Positions 56,838 through 64,000 of a DNA stretch of 64,000 nucleotides are shown piece by piece (position 1 is the stretch's first letter; each line of letters starts with the position of its first letter). The position numbers were made by a program, and so were the translations under genes. The notes beneath the pieces are model-generated. The model searched no databases. It was not told the origin of the DNA and worked only from the letters and a program-made list of their open reading frames with translations. The DNA is from an uncultured bacterium (lineage in GTDB: Bacteria; Cyanobacteriota; Vampirovibrionia; Gastranaerophilales; Gastranaerophilaceae), in assembly GCA_902777385.1 (NCBI GenBank), contig CACYTP010000008.1, forward strand, positions 52,984 to 116,983, in the 5' to 3' direction.

Positions 56838-58031
56838 ATGAACATATTAGTAATAGCGCCCAGAATACCTTCAAAAGACGTAGTTAGTATGGCTGCAAGA
56901 TTAAGACAATTTTTACAAGTATGTAAAAATAAAGGACATTCTGTCACATTAATAGCATATAATTATAATAACAACATATTGGAAAACCATGATTATAAAA
57001 ATGAATACTATGACAAACTTATACCCGTAAAATTTAATAAGATAAAAGCATACTTAAATGCAATAAAATCCTTTTTGACTAGAAAACCACTTAAAATAGA
57101 ATATTATAATCAATCAGAAATGCATAAAGCTATTGCAAATGAGTTTAAAACAACAAAATATGATATGATTTATGCATATACAAACAATATGGCCCAATTT
57201 GCCGAGAAATACAAGGGTTGTAAAAGAATAGCTGATTTTGTTGATGCCACCCCATTAAATTTAAAAAGTAGATTAAAATATTATAAAAATCCATTCCTAA
57301 AATTATACTATAACATTGAATATGGAAAGAATTTATCTTACGAAAGGCATTATATAAAAGAATTCAATCAGGTTATATATATATCAGATGCTGATAAACG
57401 ATATATGACAGAACCTGAATATATTGATAAGACAATGACAGTACCAATTGTATTAAAATCTGACTATTTCAAGAATGAAACACCAAATATATATAATAAA
57501 AATGAAATAATTTATCTTGGCGTTATGTCATATATAGCAAATCATGATGCAGTATTATATTTTATTAAGGAAATACTACCACTAATTAAAAAACGAATAC
57601 CCGACGTTGTATATAAAGTAATAGGACAAAACCCACGCCAAGAACTTTTAGATATTGCCCAAAAAGACGACAACATAATAGTTACAGGATATGTAGAAGA
57701 TGTTAGGGAACATATAAAAGATGCTTGTCTAGCAGCAGCAACAGTTAGAATTGGGGCAGGAGTCCAAAATAAAATTTTAGAAACAATGTCCATGGGTATT
57801 CCTACTATAACAACAGAATTTGGTGCAGACGGAATTACTGACGACAGATCTATTCTACCAGTTGCCTATGATGCTCAAGATTTTGCCGACAAAATAATTG
57901 AAATAATAAATAATCCTGACAAAAGAAATTCTATGAGCAAAGTTTCAAGAATTTTTTGTGAACAGAATTTTAGTATTGATACTTGTTTAAAAAAATTTGA
58001 AGAAATTTTTGATAAAGTTAAATTGCAATAA
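56838..58031 (+). CDS. GT4-like glycosyltransferase, divergent N-terminus
   Basis: 397 residues from ATG 56838 with GAAAGG Shine-Dalgarno (the longer frame begins at 56823). N-terminal NILVIAPRIPSKDVVSMAARLRQFLQVCKNKGHSVTLI is a GT-B start; GVMSYIANHDAVLYFIKEILPLIKKRIPDVVYKVIGQNP and RIGAGVQNKILETMSMGIPTITTEFGADGI resemble GT4 enzymes of the sugar-transferase Stp1 type. It acts in the cytoplasm on the lipid-linked repeat unit. Follows the GT2 gene by 1 base. Confidence 0.85.
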   Translation: MNILVIAPRIPSKDVVSMAARLRQFLQVCKNKGHSVTLIAYNYNNNILENHDYKNEYYDKLIPVKFNKIKAYLNAIKSFLTRKPLKIEYYNQSEMHKAIANEFKTTKYDMIYAYTNNMAQFAEKYKGCKRIADFVDATPLNLKSRLKYYKNPFLKLYYNIEYGKNLSYERHYIKEFNQVIYISDADKRYMTEPEYIDKTMTVPIVLKSDYFKNETPNIYNKNEIIYLGVMSYIANHDAVLYFIKEILPLIKKRIPDVVYKVIGQNPRQELLDIAQKDDNIIVTGYVEDVREHIKDACLAAATVRIGAGVQNKILETMSMGIPTITTEFGADGITDDRSILPVAYDAQDFADKIIEIINNPDKRNSMSKVSRIFCEQNFSIDTCLKKFEEIFDKVKLQ

Positions 58032-58040
58032 GGAGATTAT

Positions 58041-59267
58041 ATGTATAAAGTATTAAAAATAATAAATTATATAGTAATAAATAGCATCAGATTATTTGCC
58101 AACAAAGTTACTCAAATTGTGCCAAGAAATAAAAATATATGGTTGTTTAATTGTGTGGTAAATGCAAATAATCAAAATGCATTCACTCATAACACAAAAT
58201 TTTTATATTTATATATTAGTGAACATCCTGAATTCGGGATATCTCCAATTTGGATTAGTACAGACAAAAATATTATAAAAATATTGAAACAAACTAATAA
58301 ATATGACGCTGTTTATAAATATTCATTAAAGGGTATTTGGTTATGTTTAAGAGCAAAATATTATATTATTAATTTAGACCCAGCATGTAATAACGAAATT
58401 TCTCAACTAATGTGTGGGGGAGCTACAATAATAAATTTATGGCATGGAATTCCACTAAAATCAATAGGTTTGGACGTTTCATACATTTACCAAAAATTGT
58501 CACCAATCTTTAAAAAATTGCATAAATGCATAAGATTAAAAGCAAATTACTATATTACTAATTATTTATATGATACTCAAATTTTTAAAAAAGCTTTTGA
58601 TTTAAATGATGAGCAGTTGAAAATATTAGGCTCTCCTAGACTTGATACACTATTTAGTAATTTTAATAATGAAAACTTGTTTATGGAAAATGATGTTGAA
58701 AATATTCTTAAATTCAAGGAGCAAGGCAAGAAATTATTATTATATGTCCCAACATATCGTGACACAGGTAAAGATATATCAAATTGGATACAAAATCCAA
58801 AATTGTTACTAGTTTTAAAACAAAATAATGCTGTTTTGATATGTAAATTGCACCCTGTTGATGCAAATGCAATTGATATCAATAATTCTGAAACTTTTTA
58901 TAAAATGTCAAATAATTCTGATATTAATGCAGTTTTAAAGTATACAGATGCATTAATTACAGATTATTCTTCAATCAATTTTGATTATACATTGTTAGAC
59001 AGACCCATTATATATTTTGTTCCTGACTTTGAAGAATATCAGTTAACTTGTCATAAATTTTACACCCCTTATAAAGAATTTGCAATTGGAGATGTTTGTA
59101 AAACAGAAGATGAATTATTATCGGCAATGCAAGAGGTAATAAACGGCATAGATAATTACAAAGAACAACGTAAAATATTACGTGACAAAATATTTAAATA
59201 TCAGGATGGTAAAAATTGCGAACGAGTCATTAAATGGATTAAAAGTTTGGATGAGAAAGGTAAATAG
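58041..59267 (+). CDS. CDP-glycerol glycerophosphotransferase (TagF-like)
   Basis: 408 residues. LWHGIPLKSIGLD (H135) and LITDYSSINFDYTLLDRPIIYFVPD are signatures of the TagF/TagB/CDP-glycerol:glycan glycerophosphotransferase family. It transfers glycerol-phosphate from CDP-glycerol to a lipid-linked glycan. TagD at 60536 makes the donor, so both fit. N-terminal 30 residues are hydrophobic but not a clear TM. Good Shine-Dalgarno AAGGAGA. Confidence 0.9.
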   Translation: MYKVLKIINYIVINSIRLFANKVTQIVPRNKNIWLFNCVVNANNQNAFTHNTKFLYLYISEHPEFGISPIWISTDKNIIKILKQTNKYDAVYKYSLKGIWLCLRAKYYIINLDPACNNEISQLMCGGATIINLWHGIPLKSIGLDVSYIYQKLSPIFKKLHKCIRLKANYYITNYLYDTQIFKKAFDLNDEQLKILGSPRLDTLFSNFNNENLFMENDVENILKFKEQGKKLLLYVPTYRDTGKDISNWIQNPKLLLVLKQNNAVLICKLHPVDANAIDINNSETFYKMSNNSDINAVLKYTDALITDYSSINFDYTLLDRPIIYFVPDFEEYQLTCHKFYTPYKEFAIGDVCKTEDELLSAMQEVINGIDNYKEQRKILRDKIFKYQDGKNCERVIKWIKSLDEKGK

Positions 59268-59295
59268 ATTCTGAAAAAGTTCAGAATGATATGTT

Positions 59296-60534
59296 ATGAA
59301 AAACGAAAAGAAAACATTATTAGAGAATTTTATATCACTAGGTGCATTACAGATTGTATCGTATGTTATTCCACTGATTAATTTGCCGTACCTTTCCCGT
59401 GTACTCGGTGTTGAAAAATTTGGACTAGTATTTTTTGCCTTTGCTTTTATGCAGTATTTTATAATGTTGACTGATTACGGATTTGGACTTTCGGCTACTC
59501 GTGAAATTGCGGTGAATAGGCACAACAGTAATAATTTTTCAAATATTTTTAGTGCTGTTACGTTTATAAAATGTTGTTTATTAATAGTCAGTTTAGCAAT
59601 ACTTTGCGTAATGGTTATTTTCATCCCAAAACTTCATGAGAATTGGCTTGTATTTCTATTATCTTTTCTTATGGTTGTTGGCAATGCGATTTATCCTGTT
59701 TGGTTCTTTCAGGGTATGGAAAGAATGAAATATATTACTTTCTTAAAAATACTATCCCAAGTCATTTTTCTTGTACTTATATTTGTATTTGTCAAAAAAG
59801 AAAGTGATTATATTATTGTTCCACTTCTAAATTCACTTGGTTTTTTAGTATCAGGTATAATTGGTATGTATTTTGCAATTAAACACCTTGGAGCAAAACT
59901 ATATTTACCAAAATGGAAAACAATAAAAAAACAATTTAAATATAGTTCAGAGTTCTTTTTATCAAGAGTTTCCGTTTCAGCATATACAAATACTAATACT
60001 TTTTGTTTAGGACTCATCGGTTCAAATATAATGGTTGGTTACTATGTCGCTGCTGAAAAAATCTACCAGGCAATGAATGGTATTCAGCAGCCATTAAATT
60101 CAGCACTTTATCCATTTGTCGCAAAACATAAAGATATAAAAACTTATAAAAAATGGGTAAGTTTTGCACTATTATGCAATTTGATTATATGTGGATTTGT
60201 ATTTGTATTTGCCAAATGGATTATAACAATATTTTATGGTGCTGATATGATGCAGGCATATAAAATATTGAGAATATTCAGTATCATCGTACTTTTTACT
60301 TTCCCATCAATGCTTATTGGTTATCCGTTATTAGGAGCATTAGGACATTCAAGAGAAGCAAATAGTAGTGTCATAATTGGTTCAATATTGCATGTTATAG
60401 GATTATTTACGCTATTTGGTACTGGAAAAATGAATATTTATTCAATTGCTCTTATGGTGCTACTTACAGAAACTGTTGTTTTCGGGTTAAGAGCTTATTC
60501 AGTGTGGAAATATAAATTATTAAAGGAGATATAA
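59296..60534 (+). CDS. Wzx-type polysaccharide flippase
   Basis: 412 residues, 12 TM helices, MVF/MATE fold of O-antigen and capsule flippases. SLGALQIVSYVIPLINLPYLSRVLGVEKFGLV is the typical N-terminus and the YYVAAEKIYQAMNGIQQPLNSALYPF segment is conserved with the partial copy at the left edge of the window. It moves the finished repeat unit to the outside for Wzy/Wzz polymerisation. TagD follows with 1 base between. Confidence 0.93.
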   Translation: MKNEKKTLLENFISLGALQIVSYVIPLINLPYLSRVLGVEKFGLVFFAFAFMQYFIMLTDYGFGLSATREIAVNRHNSNNFSNIFSAVTFIKCCLLIVSLAILCVMVIFIPKLHENWLVFLLSFLMVVGNAIYPVWFFQGMERMKYITFLKILSQVIFLVLIFVFVKKESDYIIVPLLNSLGFLVSGIIGMYFAIKHLGAKLYLPKWKTIKKQFKYSSEFFLSRVSVSAYTNTNTFCLGLIGSNIMVGYYVAAEKIYQAMNGIQQPLNSALYPFVAKHKDIKTYKKWVSFALLCNLIICGFVFVFAKWIITIFYGADMMQAYKILRIFSIIVLFTFPSMLIGYPLLGALGHSREANSSVIIGSILHVIGLFTLFGTGKMNIYSIALMVLLTETVVFGLRAYSVWKYKLLKEI

Positions 60535-60535
60535 A

Positions 60536-60931
60536 ATGAAAAGAGTTATTACTTATGGAACATTCGATGTTTTACACTATGGACACATAAACTTATTAAA
60601 AAGAGCAAAAGCACTAGGGGATTATTTGATAGTAGTACTATCAAGCGATGAATTCAATCAAATTAAAAATAAAAAATCTTATTATACATATGAGCAAAGA
60701 AAAATGATACTTGAAGCGTGTAGGTATGTCGATTTGGTTGTTCCTGAGTATAATTGGGAACAAAAAATTGATGATGTAAAAAAATACCAAGCTGATATTT
60801 TTGTCATGGGAGATGATTGGAAAGGTAAATTTGATTTTTTGAAAGATTATTGTGAAGTTATATACCTTCCTCGAACTCCTGAGGTATCCTCCACTCAGAC
60901 AAAAAACTATTTAAAATCTAATAAATTATAA
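60536..60931 (+). CDS. tagD: Glycerol-3-phosphate cytidylyltransferase
   Basis: 131 residues. GTFDVLHYGHINLLKRAKALGD with the H14-x2-H17 signature, then KYxYEQRKMIL-type and DIFVMGDDWKGKFD, and the SSTQTKNYL end correspond to TagD of nucleotidyltransferases. It makes CDP-glycerol from glycerol-3-phosphate and CTP, for the TagF-like enzyme at 58041. AAGGAG lies before the ATG. Confidence 0.95.
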   Translation: MKRVITYGTFDVLHYGHINLLKRAKALGDYLIVVLSSDEFNQIKNKKSYYTYEQRKMILEACRYVDLVVPEYNWEQKIDDVKKYQADIFVMGDDWKGKFDFLKDYCEVIYLPRTPEVSSTQTKNYLKSNKL

Positions 60932-60948
60932 AATAAAGGAGAATAAAA

Positions 60949-62301
60949 ATGGAACAACAAATGAGTAAAGATTATCAGGGGACTGACGAACTTACTATCA
61001 ACCTGAAAAACATATTTTTAGCACTTTGGAACAGAAAGTTTTTAATCGCAAAAATTTTCACAATTACATTGGTATTTTTTATCGCTATGACATTTATTTC
61101 TGAAAAGAAGTGGACTGTAAGCGCAGATTTGTATATTAATAAAGCAAACAATACAAACTATCTTGAGATAAATCCATATGCACTTGAAGATGTAGCAGGT
61201 GGCGGATTGGGTTCAATGCTTGGAGGTACAGATCCTTTAGCAAATGAAATAGAACTTATCCAATCACCTTTGGTCATAGATAAGGTTATTAAAGAAAACA
61301 ACCTTAGGTTTAAAAAATTATTCGGAATTATTCCAACTAAAAAAGCAGGGCAATATCTGACTACAGAAAAATTCATAAAAGCAGGACCTCAATTTGAAAC
61401 AAAAAAAGGGACTAAAGTTCTAAACATTTCATATACAAGTAAAAATAAAGATTTGGCATATAATGTTGTAAATTCAATCATTACAAATTATATACAGCTA
61501 TATAAGGAAGTTAACTCAAAAAAATCTAAATCAGATAAAGCAATACTTGAATCCGAATATAAAAAAGCCAAAGCTGAATTAGACAAAAAAGTTAATACTG
61601 CAAGTGGTTTACCTTCTACATCTCTTGCAGGATCAGGGAATTTAGCAGCACTAAGTGCTTTTTCCCGTTCGGCACAGAATGCAATTGCAAATATTAAAGG
61701 ACAATACGTTGCAGGAGAAAAATCAAGAATTGCGGTAAGTGAAAGTGCAGCAAAAGTTTCGCAGCTTGCACAAAAATTAGAATGGGCAAATCTTGTTGAT
61801 GAAATGTCTGATTCTTCAAAAGTCCTTGTAATCAAAGAGCCGTATCCGCTAAGAGATTGGGAATATTCTTCACCAAAACTTTTGATAAACATACTTTTAG
61901 GCATAGTTTTCGGAGTTATATTTTCTATAATTGGAGTGATTTATAAAGAAGTTACAGATAAAAAACTTTCATACTCTATGCTTGGAAATGATGTTATTTA
62001 TGATTTAGAAAAAGAATTTAATAAATTATCTGCTAAACTCATTTCTAATTCGGAAAATAAAACTGCATTTGTTAAATTTGAAGAATTCCCAGTATTACTA
62101 CAAGAAAAATTTAAAAACTTTACAAATGTCGTTTCCGTAAAAGCAGATATTTCAAATGATTTTAAGACAACATTGAAAGACATAGAAAGCATTGTTTTAT
62201 TTGCTACCATAAATAAAACTGACAGTGAGCACTACAAAATAATAAAAAGTATGCTTGAAGATATGAATAAGAACATTGTCTATGAAGTCATTCTGAATTA
62301 A
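60949..62301 (+). CDS. Wzz-type chain-length determinant (copy 2)
   Basis: 450 residues, same topology as the copy at 3168: TM near 32-52 and 308-330, periplasmic part with a helical stretch, and a cytoplasmic tail of ~115 residues ending in NIVYEVILN. The two copies share long identical runs such as SGNL-A-SAFSRSAQNA, SESAAKVSQLA-KLEWANLV-EMSDSSKV. No Walker boxes. It closes the second locus, right after TagD. A GGAG Shine-Dalgarno is before the ATG. Confidence 0.9.
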   Translation: MEQQMSKDYQGTDELTINLKNIFLALWNRKFLIAKIFTITLVFFIAMTFISEKKWTVSADLYINKANNTNYLEINPYALEDVAGGGLGSMLGGTDPLANEIELIQSPLVIDKVIKENNLRFKKLFGIIPTKKAGQYLTTEKFIKAGPQFETKKGTKVLNISYTSKNKDLAYNVVNSIITNYIQLYKEVNSKKSKSDKAILESEYKKAKAELDKKVNTASGLPSTSLAGSGNLAALSAFSRSAQNAIANIKGQYVAGEKSRIAVSESAAKVSQLAQKLEWANLVDEMSDSSKVLVIKEPYPLRDWEYSSPKLLINILLGIVFGVIFSIIGVIYKEVTDKKLSYSMLGNDVIYDLEKEFNKLSAKLISNSENKTAFVKFEEFPVLLQEKFKNFTNVVSVKADISNDFKTTLKDIESIVLFATINKTDSEHYKIIKSMLEDMNKNIVYEVILN

Positions 62302-62417
62302 AATATAAAGTGTTACAAGAACGTAAAAGCATCTAATTATATGCATTAGACACTAAGGACCTAATTCTATAAATTATTATATTTTTAACTTTAAAATTAT
62401 ACATGTATCAGATTTTA

Positions 62418-62432
62418 GGGACAAATTGTCCC
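62418..62432. repeat. Palindrome at the end of the polysaccharide locus
   Basis: GGGACAAATTGTCCC (15 bases) is an inverted repeat with one central unpaired base. It stands between wzz and the serine recombinase remnant and could be a regulatory or mobile-element end site. The T-tract of a terminator is absent. Confidence 0.4.
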
Positions 62433-62735
62433 CAATCTTAATACTCACTTACTAACTGAAGAAGAATGGTTCCAAAAACATAATCAATGGCATGACGAAA
62501 AAGACAAACTTGTTGAAAAATTACAAGCAATGAACAACGCATCCCGAAATTTTGATGAAGGTTCGAACTTATTGGAAAATTTCTGAAAATACGCTCGTAG
62601 AGAGTTTTTGCTGGCTTTTCAAAAGAAAAAACGTGCAATCTTAAAAATGTTAGGTTCGAACTTTATCTACAAAGACAAAGAAGCAAGCCTAGTGCTTACT
62701 TCCGTGTTTAATTATTTATTAAATAATCGTTTTGT
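62428..62735 (+). pseudogene. Serine recombinase C-terminal remnant
   Basis: One frame reads PNLNTHLLTEEEWFQKHNQWHDEKDKLVEKLQAMNNASRNFDEGSNLLENF, TGA (62584-62586), then AFQKKKRAILKMLGSNFIYKDKEASLVLTSVFNYLLNN. This matches the C-terminal coiled-coil region of large serine recombinases that ends in GSNFIYKDKKLS-type sequence. The catalytic N-terminal domain is absent and the in-frame stop shows decay. The element it served is probably gone; the dispersed repeat begins directly after. Confidence 0.75.
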
Positions 62736-62749
62736 TAATTATGGAGCGG

Positions 62750-62860
62750 GAGACGAGGCTCGTGTATCGGATTATTGGCAGTTCCCAAGTTTACATTCGC
62801 AAAATTTTGCTTACGCAAAAAAGTTGCTCATTACAACTTGTTCACAAGGACGAGTTTCGT
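62750..62860 (+). repeat. Dispersed repeat, copy B
   Basis: Begins near 62750 with the 25-base exact block (62753-62777) shared with copy A, and has AGTTGCTCATTACAAC at 62822-62837. It follows the end of the recombinase remnant within ~20 bases. Confidence 0.8.
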
Positions 62861-62910
62861 TCGCTTTTATAGTTTACAAGTTCTATAGAAAAAGTTTGCT
62901 CATATGTTTT

Positions 62911-63153
62911 ATGGTTACAAGACTATCTCAATCTTTTGACACTATATTTGATATTTACGAGCCTAAAAAAGAAGTTGAAAGCGCAAAACTTATGACTATT
63001 GCCAAGTTTGCTAAAGCCGTAGAGTTACCTGTATCAACTATCAGATATTGGGTAAAAGTCGAAAAATTAAAACCGACAATGTATACAGAATCCGGCTATA
63101 TGATGTTCTCTCCCGAGCAAATTAAGAAAGTAGAACGTATGAATCAAAAATAG
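62911..63153 (+). CDS. Small MerR-type HTH protein
   Basis: 80 residues if starting at ATG 62911; the frame is open much further upstream but that part is recombinase remnant and repeat. LMTIAKFAKAVELPVSTIRYWVKVEKLKPTMYTESGYMMFSPEQIKKVERM is a MerR/excisionase-like winged helix-turn-helix: HTH followed by W and the GYMMFSPEQ wing. It could be an element-encoded regulator. A second HTH protein starts 9 bases after its stop. Confidence 0.55.
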   Translation: MVTRLSQSFDTIFDIYEPKKEVESAKLMTIAKFAKAVELPVSTIRYWVKVEKLKPTMYTESGYMMFSPEQIKKVERMNQK

Positions 63154-63161
63154 GTACAATA

Positions 63162-63374
63162 ATGGCTTATCATAAAATTGATTTGGAAATGATTTTAAAT
63201 AGACATAAAAGAGTAAAAGATTGTGCGGAAGAATGGGGTATTTCCAAAAGACGAGTGCAAATTTATTGTGAGGAAGGCAGAATAAAAGGTGCTTTTAAAT
63301 ACGGACAATATTGGCTAATTCCTAAAGATGCCCAAAAACCACCTGAAAATACATCCAATGGACTATATGAATAA
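63162..63374 (+). CDS. Small helix-turn-helix protein (excisionase-like)
   Basis: 70 residues. RVKDCAEEWGISKRRVQIYCEEGRIKGAFKYGQYWLIPKDAQKP is a typical DNA-binding motif seen in many small HTH proteins close to Mod genes and mobile elements. Just after the stop a ~100-base gap leads to the Mod-like gene. Likely regulator of the restriction-modification unit or of excision (inference). Start ATG 63162; no strong Shine-Dalgarno. Confidence 0.7.
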   Translation: MAYHKIDLEMILNRHKRVKDCAEEWGISKRRVQIYCEEGRIKGAFKYGQYWLIPKDAQKPPENTSNGLYE

Positions 63375-63474
63375 ATCTTCACATCAATGCCATGCAAGAA
63401 AAAATTTGTTAAACTTGTAAAATGAGGGTAGGTGTGTCTTTTTTGACTACGGAAAGAGTTTGCTAATATAGGAT

Positions 63475-64000
63475 TTGAGGATAAATATTGTCATGACAGA
63501 AGAAAGAAAAGGATTTTATTTTGAATTATTAGAATTGTTGGAACAAGACCCTGAAAAGAGATTCTATGCTGATAACGGTAAAGACTTATTAAGAAACAAA
63601 GTCTATGAATGTGCTATGAAAATGGATAAAGACTTGATTAAGTTACTTTTATCCAATGATAGAATGAAAGATAAGTTCTTTACTGATATTGACGGAACAT
63701 TAGTATTCGATAAAACTGCATTTGGTTGGGCTATAAATAACAAGGCATTTCTTCAAGATTCATATACAAGGTTTAAGAATACTATCGGTTTAATAGATAG
63801 CAAGGAATAGAAGGCGGTCAAACTAAGGAAGACCAGAAAAGAGGAGAGATATTCTATAATGAATTGCTTGCACCAGATGATGTTGACAGACTTCTTGCAC
63901 CTAAAGTATTTACTAATATGAAAAGATATACTAAAGACGGAGAAGAAAGTATAACTGAATTTGATGACAAAGATAATCTTCTAATTAAAGGAAATAACTT
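63475..64000 (+). pseudogene. Type III-like site-specific DNA methyltransferase (Mod), N-terminal part, disrupted
   Basis: The first frame (TTG 63475 or, better, ATG 63493) gives TEERKGFYFELLELLEQDPEKRFY...GTLVFDKTAFGWAINNKAFLQDSYTRFKNTIGLIDSKE-stop (63810). Right after it, in another frame, EGGQTKEDQKRGEIFYNELLAPDDVDRLLAPKVFTNMKRY...DNLLIKGNN runs to the window end. In family members the two parts are joined by ~20 residues with an FP-KDCVL segment, which is missing. So a small deletion put the gene out of frame, and the N-terminal TRD-like helical domain is separated from the methyltransferase domain. The right part continues beyond the window. Role: adenine methylation. Confidence 0.7.

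Noticed and set aside
1..64000. CRISPR array or prophage
   Set aside because: No regularly spaced repeats and no phage structural genes were seen; the only integrase-type genes are the short recombinase and the dead serine recombinase.

Overview
The window looks like chromosome from an uncultured, low-GC, Gram-negative-type gut bacterium, most probably a Gastranaerophilales (Vampirovibrionia/Melainabacteria) relative. This is inference from style, not a database match. The clues are a prepilin-like protein with a GFTLAEVLITLGIIGVVAAMTLPTLI-type N-terminus (at 5759), Kdo-pathway genes (kpsF/kdsD twice, kdsC-like once), paired giant calpain-like proteins with EF-hands, ThyX instead of ThyA, and a pgpH-like/ybeY/dgkA cluster. 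Base composition is AT-rich and coding density is high.

Layout. 1-5634: 3' end of a surface-polysaccharide locus (Wzx flippase end, F420-dehydrogenase-beta-like protein, polysaccharide pyruvyl transferase, Wzz, and a frameshifted kpsF). 5759-11698: prepilin-like protein, an unexplained 435-base spacer, then a probable lipid operon (radical SAM protein, PAP2 phosphatase, lipid kinase) and a GT39-like mannosyl/arabinosyl-type transferase. 11707-18720: a frameshifted phosphoribosyltransferase-like gene, two MFS transporters, a B12-binding radical SAM protein and a kinase/response-regulator pair. 18835-26731: two paralogous 1250-1290-residue calpain-like cysteine proteases, with a candidate antisense-strand small RNA between them. 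26728-44630: housekeeping genes and TPR proteins (sigma factor, LysC, KdsC-like, histidine kinase, acyltransferase with XRE regulator, Pgi, intact KpsF, ThyX, GT2, PgpH-like, YbeY, DgkA) plus a nonsense-interrupted HExxH gene. 44763-51423: M16 protease, EF-hand protein, ClpP, tRNA-Glu, EamA transporter, DUF4422 glycosyltransferase.

51424-64000 is the accessory end. It has a tyrosine recombinase, a 15-bp direct repeat, a 5'-truncated sugar transferase, then a second polysaccharide locus running in one direction (GT4, Wzy-like membrane protein, GT2, GT4-like, TagF-like, Wzx, TagD, Wzz). After that come a dead serine recombinase, a dispersed repeat, two small HTH proteins and the disrupted start of a type III-like Mod methyltransferase. 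TagD and TagF together predict CDP-glycerol and a glycerol-phosphate-containing surface polymer. Wzx, Wzz and KpsF each occur twice in the window.

The most novel signal is the candidate minus-strand RNA at 22738-22811: a GAAA-capped 10-bp hairpin, a C-rich linker able to pair with Shine-Dalgarno sequences, and an intrinsic terminator. Several genes are broken. Two of them (kpsF copy 1 and the PRTase-like gene) each appear to lack one G in the same GGATTA context, so a systematic sequence error should be excluded before calling them biological pseudogenes.
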